From Mixophyes australis (taxonomy: Eukaryota > Chordata > Amphibia > Anura > Limnodynastidae), in assembly GCA_036250195.1 (NCBI GenBank), contig JAVHZZ010000006.1:155236224-155300223 (forward strand): a stretch of 64,000 bases of DNA. Direction: 5' to 3'. The notes under the pieces were generated by a model. That model was given only the letters and a program-made list of their open reading frames with translations, did not search any database and was not told the origin of the DNA. Positions 61,089 through 64,000 of this stretch are shown here, piece after piece. Position 1 is the first letter of the stretch, and each line of letters opens with the position of its first letter. The position numbers and the translations under genes were made by a program.

Positions 61089-61103
61089 ACAGTGAGTGCC
61101 AAT
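61089..61103. repeat. Target-site duplication of the U2-LINE (right copy)
   Basis: ACAGTGAGTGCCAAT, identical to 56578-56592. Confidence 0.92.
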
Positions 61104-61214
61104 GTCTTACCAATAATCACTTGTGTATAATAATGAGTAAAGCACACATTACTGTAAATTGTTACACATGTTTGAAGTCATCTCAGCTTTCTGTGATGCT
61201 TATGAAAACACTTG

Positions 61215-61379
61215 GGGGTAAATGTATGAATCTCCGGATTCTTCATCTCCGGCGTGTTCAGCCTCTTCAGCGCTTAAATTTAAAGCGGCGCTGCATTGTA
61301 AAGGGAAACTTTAAATTTAAGCGCTGAAGAGGCTGAACACGCCGGAGATGAAGAATCCGGAGATTCATACATTTACCCC
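61215..61379. mobile_element. Perfect snap-back MITE, 71-nt arms, 165 bp
   Basis: Arms 61215-61285 and 61309-61379 are exact reverse complements over 71 nt, with a 23-nt loop. The ends are GGGGTAAATGTATGAATCTC. TTG is duplicated (61212-61214, 61380-61382) within CTTGG. The ends resemble those of 12293-12468, but the interior (CCGGCGTGTTCAGCCTCTTC) is a different family. Confidence 0.93.
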
Positions 61380-61382
61380 TTG

Positions 61383-62827
61383 GCCTATAGTCTTCTACCA
61401 TTATATGTTTACATAACTCTTCAGTTGGCCATGCAATTTACAGTAAGGACTAGGTAGTACATTATTTCATAAAATATTTTCGATAGCTTGCACCAGACTC
61501 CTAATTATTTATTTAAAATTAAACATAAAATTAAAATCGAAACCAGAGCATGAAGCTTGAGCGTAGTACCGAATGTATTCAAATTAAAGTGTATCTCACA
61601 ATATGTTTCCATTTGAATCTGAGTGTAAGTATGTAGACAGAAAGAACAGACTGTTCACATCAGAACACATAAAAAAAAATATCCTTGATATTATAAAATA
61701 AATGAACAACTCTTTATAATCATTAATACAAATTTGGATTTTATAAATATATAATTTCGTTTTACATTTAAATGCATAAATCAAGATGCTTTTAATGCGT
61801 ACTATACATTCAATGCATTTATTATGATGTGTCTTACTTGCACACACGTTCTGTACTAGCTAGTGGCACGCACATGTGTAGTTTTTAAGACAAAGACTGC
61901 CAGTCATCACTAGCTGGAGAAAAAGATATGGCTGAAACCAGGTGTACTTATGGGAAACCCAGGACTTGAATAAGCCGCATCTGCGGCACACCCTGAAGCC
62001 CATTGCCTATGTTAATCCGCAAATCCCTCCCCCGTTACACCTTGCAAGTCATTGGCCGTCGTGTCATTTGCATTCTAAATGAATCTGGCCCAAAATGCAC
62101 CCCTCACTATGCACAGCGGAGGTAGCCAATCTGGGGGTTGAATCAATATTTCTGAGAATTAAACAATCAATTCACCTGACCCAGCGATGGCAAGTAAGTA
62201 TTGGTACTTACTTGCCATTATAAAAATAGCTCTGCACTTCTAGATGAGGTGTTAATAAAAAAAACATACTGTAGCATATATTGCTGATAACAAAGAAGCT
62301 TATTTTCTCATTCAATTCAGAATATGCCAGTGTGCAGTGAGCAATATAAGTGATTTTGAGAATACAGAGCTGTTCAGACATGCAATGAAATGTGACAGTA
62401 TAATAATACTTGTAGTGTGACACATCATAACTAATAAACGTTTAGTTCTTTTTTTCTTCCCATTTGTTTTGATTACATCAACATAGATTTTACCTGGTTG
62501 GTTATACACTCTCATATGGCTGTTTTGTTGGAGATGTATTGTACTTTATCACCAGCTCCGTGGAGCATTTAATGTGTGAAAGAACTAAATGAGACACACT
62601 CAGTGTACCTGCCGAGCTCTTGTGTGTTGTGACCAGAGACACAACCTACATACATAAAAGACTGTAAAACATGTTTTTTTTCCAACGCCTCATACTGTTT
62701 CCTAGTAAACAAGTCCTTTCTGTCCATTGTCTTTATCTGTAGAATACTTTACCAGACAAGTAAAAGTGGGGATGATTTCAAATTACAAATATTTTTAGAA
62801 AATTGTGTTAATTAAAAAAGAAAAACA
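61383..62827. other. Intergenic, AT-rich, no gene recognised
   Basis: A fragment resembling the 62828 repeat lies at about 62120-62170. Confidence 0.4.
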
Positions 62828-63020
62828 CACATAGTGGAGACAGCCAATTTGTTGGCTAAATCAATATTCACGAGAATGCAGCATATAAATCAAGGGGGAC
62901 TAGTTTCATCTCTAGAGGCATGGGGCACTTTCTGCCTCATACCTCAATTATGTACCTAGTTCCTGAAGATATAATAGACTGTTTAGCCCATATGATGGCT
63001 TCCTCCACTACGTGTAGATG
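62828..63020. repeat. Inverted-repeat element, AGCCA-ATATTCATGA family
   Basis: The left arm is CACATAGTGGAGACAGCCAA then GCTAAATCAATATTCACGAG; the right arm inverts to CTACACGTAGTGGAGGAAGCC. Related to 44773-44962. Confidence 0.55.
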
Positions 63021-63189
63021 AGGTGTACACTTTAAAGATAAATGGACATCAAAATTTACATTTTGGCCCCAAAAAAGTTTGTAAAATACTTTTCAACTAC
63101 AATTTTATTAATTACATTTTAACAGTACTATATAATAAAAATATACTATAAATATATGTATTAGACACACACACACACACTCTCTGTCT

Positions 63190-63660
63190 CAGTGGATACT
63201 TTATTAGTATACCTGCTCGTCAATGCAATATCTAGTCAGCCAAATACGTTACAGCAACTCAATGCCTAAAAGCATGTAGTCATGGTCAAGAGGTTCGGTT
63301 GTTGTTCAGACCTCCCACAGGAATGGGGAAGATATGTGATCTAAGTGACCTTGACCGTGGAATGATTGCTGGTGTCAGGAGTGTTTTGAGTATCTCAGAA
63401 ACTGCTTATTTCCAAGGATTTTCATGCACAACAGTCTCTAGAGTTTACAGAGAATAGTGCGCAAAGTGAAAAACATCAAGTGAGCGGCAATACTGAGGGT
63501 GAAAACACCTTGCTAATGATAGAGGACAGCTGACATGAAGGCGACATTCCTACACCGTTCACCTGATTTGGATGTAAATACCCTCAAATTAAAGCTGAAA
63601 GTCTGCAGTTAAAGCACATCTTGTTAGTTTCATTTCAAAACCATTGTGGTGGTGTATAGA
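63190..63660 (+). pseudogene. Tc1-like transposon relic with transposase N-terminus
   Basis: From about 63322 the + strand encodes MGKICDLSDLDRGMIAGVRS, then LSISETAYFQGFSCTTVSRV followed by YRE and, after a stop, a degraded KTSSERQ. This is the helix-turn-helix region of Tc1-like transposases. The DDE domain is missing: from about 63545 the sequence jumps to a Tc1 3'-terminal type (TGTAAATACCCTCAAATTAA, ATTGTGGTGGTGTATAGAGC). It is a deletion or a join of two elements. Confidence 0.75.
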
Positions 63661-63711
63661 GCCCAAAATATGATAATTGTCTCGATGTCCTAATATTTAT
63701 GGAGTTGAATG

Positions 63712-63712
<1 letters not shown>

Positions 63713-63796
<84 letters not shown>

Positions 63797-63805
63797 TACA
63801 CACAC

Positions 63806-63837
<32 letters not shown>

Positions 63838-63838
63838 T
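63713..63838. repeat. (TA)n/(CA)n compound microsatellite
   Basis: Three TA runs separated by TGCACACTATA and by a CA-rich spacer ACACACACATACACACACAT. Confidence 0.9.
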
Positions 63839-64000
63839 AGGGATGAGCGCACTCGGATTTCCTGAATCCGAGCCCACCCGAACGTTGCGGATCCGAGTCG
63901 GATCCGAGACAGATCCGGGTATTGGCGCCAAATTCAAAAGTGAAACTGAGGCTCTGACTCATAATCCCGTTGTCGGATCTCGCGATACTCGGATCCTATA
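63839..64000. mobile_element. Left part of an unidentified repeat, cut by the window edge
   Basis: It starts AGGGATGAGCGCACTCGGAT. CCGAGT/ACTCGGAT/GGATCCGAG words repeat in both orientations. It looks like the terminus of a DNA element of the GGGATGAGC type common in amphibians; its other end lies outside. Confidence 0.45.

Noticed and set aside
63635..63937. Open frames with Tyr-Ile repeats
   Set aside because: Translation of the TA microsatellite.

Overview
This window is nuclear DNA of a vertebrate, most probably a frog (anuran amphibian). One host protein gene can be identified: dnajc5, which encodes cysteine string protein alpha, on the + strand. A CpG-rich promoter and non-coding first exon lie near 17.16-17.33 kb. 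The four coding exons are at 33075-33181, 33348-33561, 34800-34971 and 36058-36161. A long 3' UTR follows, with a good poly(A) signal near 39.87 kb. The spliced product is 198 codons, the same length as mammalian CSP-alpha, with an intact HPD motif and cysteine string. The only other intact host gene I can support is a tRNA-Glu(CTC) at 13119-13190. The frog assignment rests on the vertebrate gene plus a repeat spectrum (hAT, Tc1, Harbinger-like snap-back MITEs, L1/Tx1 LINEs, chromovirus Ty3/gypsy) that fits amphibian genomes. A fish is a less likely alternative.

Layout. 0-13 kb is repeat-rich intergenic DNA. It holds a composite hAT element (478-3068, perfect 8-bp target duplication), a Ty3/gypsy LTR with a degraded chromodomain, an L1-like ORF2 relic split by a MITE, and several palindromic MITEs, one of which carries a nested hAT MITE. 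13-17 kb holds the tRNA gene, then about 2.6 kb of pyrimidine-only minisatellite ending just upstream of the dnajc5 CpG island. 17.3-33 kb is dnajc5 intron 1, filled with a second hAT element, a Tc1 element with a decayed transposase, another Tc1/mariner relic and further MITEs. 33-40 kb is the dnajc5 coding and 3' UTR part. 40-56 kb is intergenic and holds a Tc1 deletion derivative, paired MITEs, a CR1/L2-like LINE tail and a 5'-truncated L1. 56.6-61.1 kb is a minus-strand LINE of the L1/Tx1 type. The last 3 kb hold a perfect snap-back MITE, a Tc1 relic, TA microsatellites and the edge of another repeat.

The most interesting signal is the LINE at 56593-61085. Its 5' end is the first 52 nt of U2 snRNA, starting exactly at U2 nucleotide 1. 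The whole chimera ends in a short A tail and is flanked by a 15-bp target duplication at a site that is not U2. This looks like retrotransposition of a U2-initiated LINE transcript from a Keno-like, U2-targeting Tx1-clade lineage, or a template switch onto U2. Also notable: seven of the MITEs whose flanks can be read sit at targets of the form CNNNG, and the frog CSP-alpha appears to have moved one cysteine within its palmitoylated string.

No CRISPR array, operon or prokaryotic system is present. Assignments rest on reading the sequence and on remembered family features. No database search was run.
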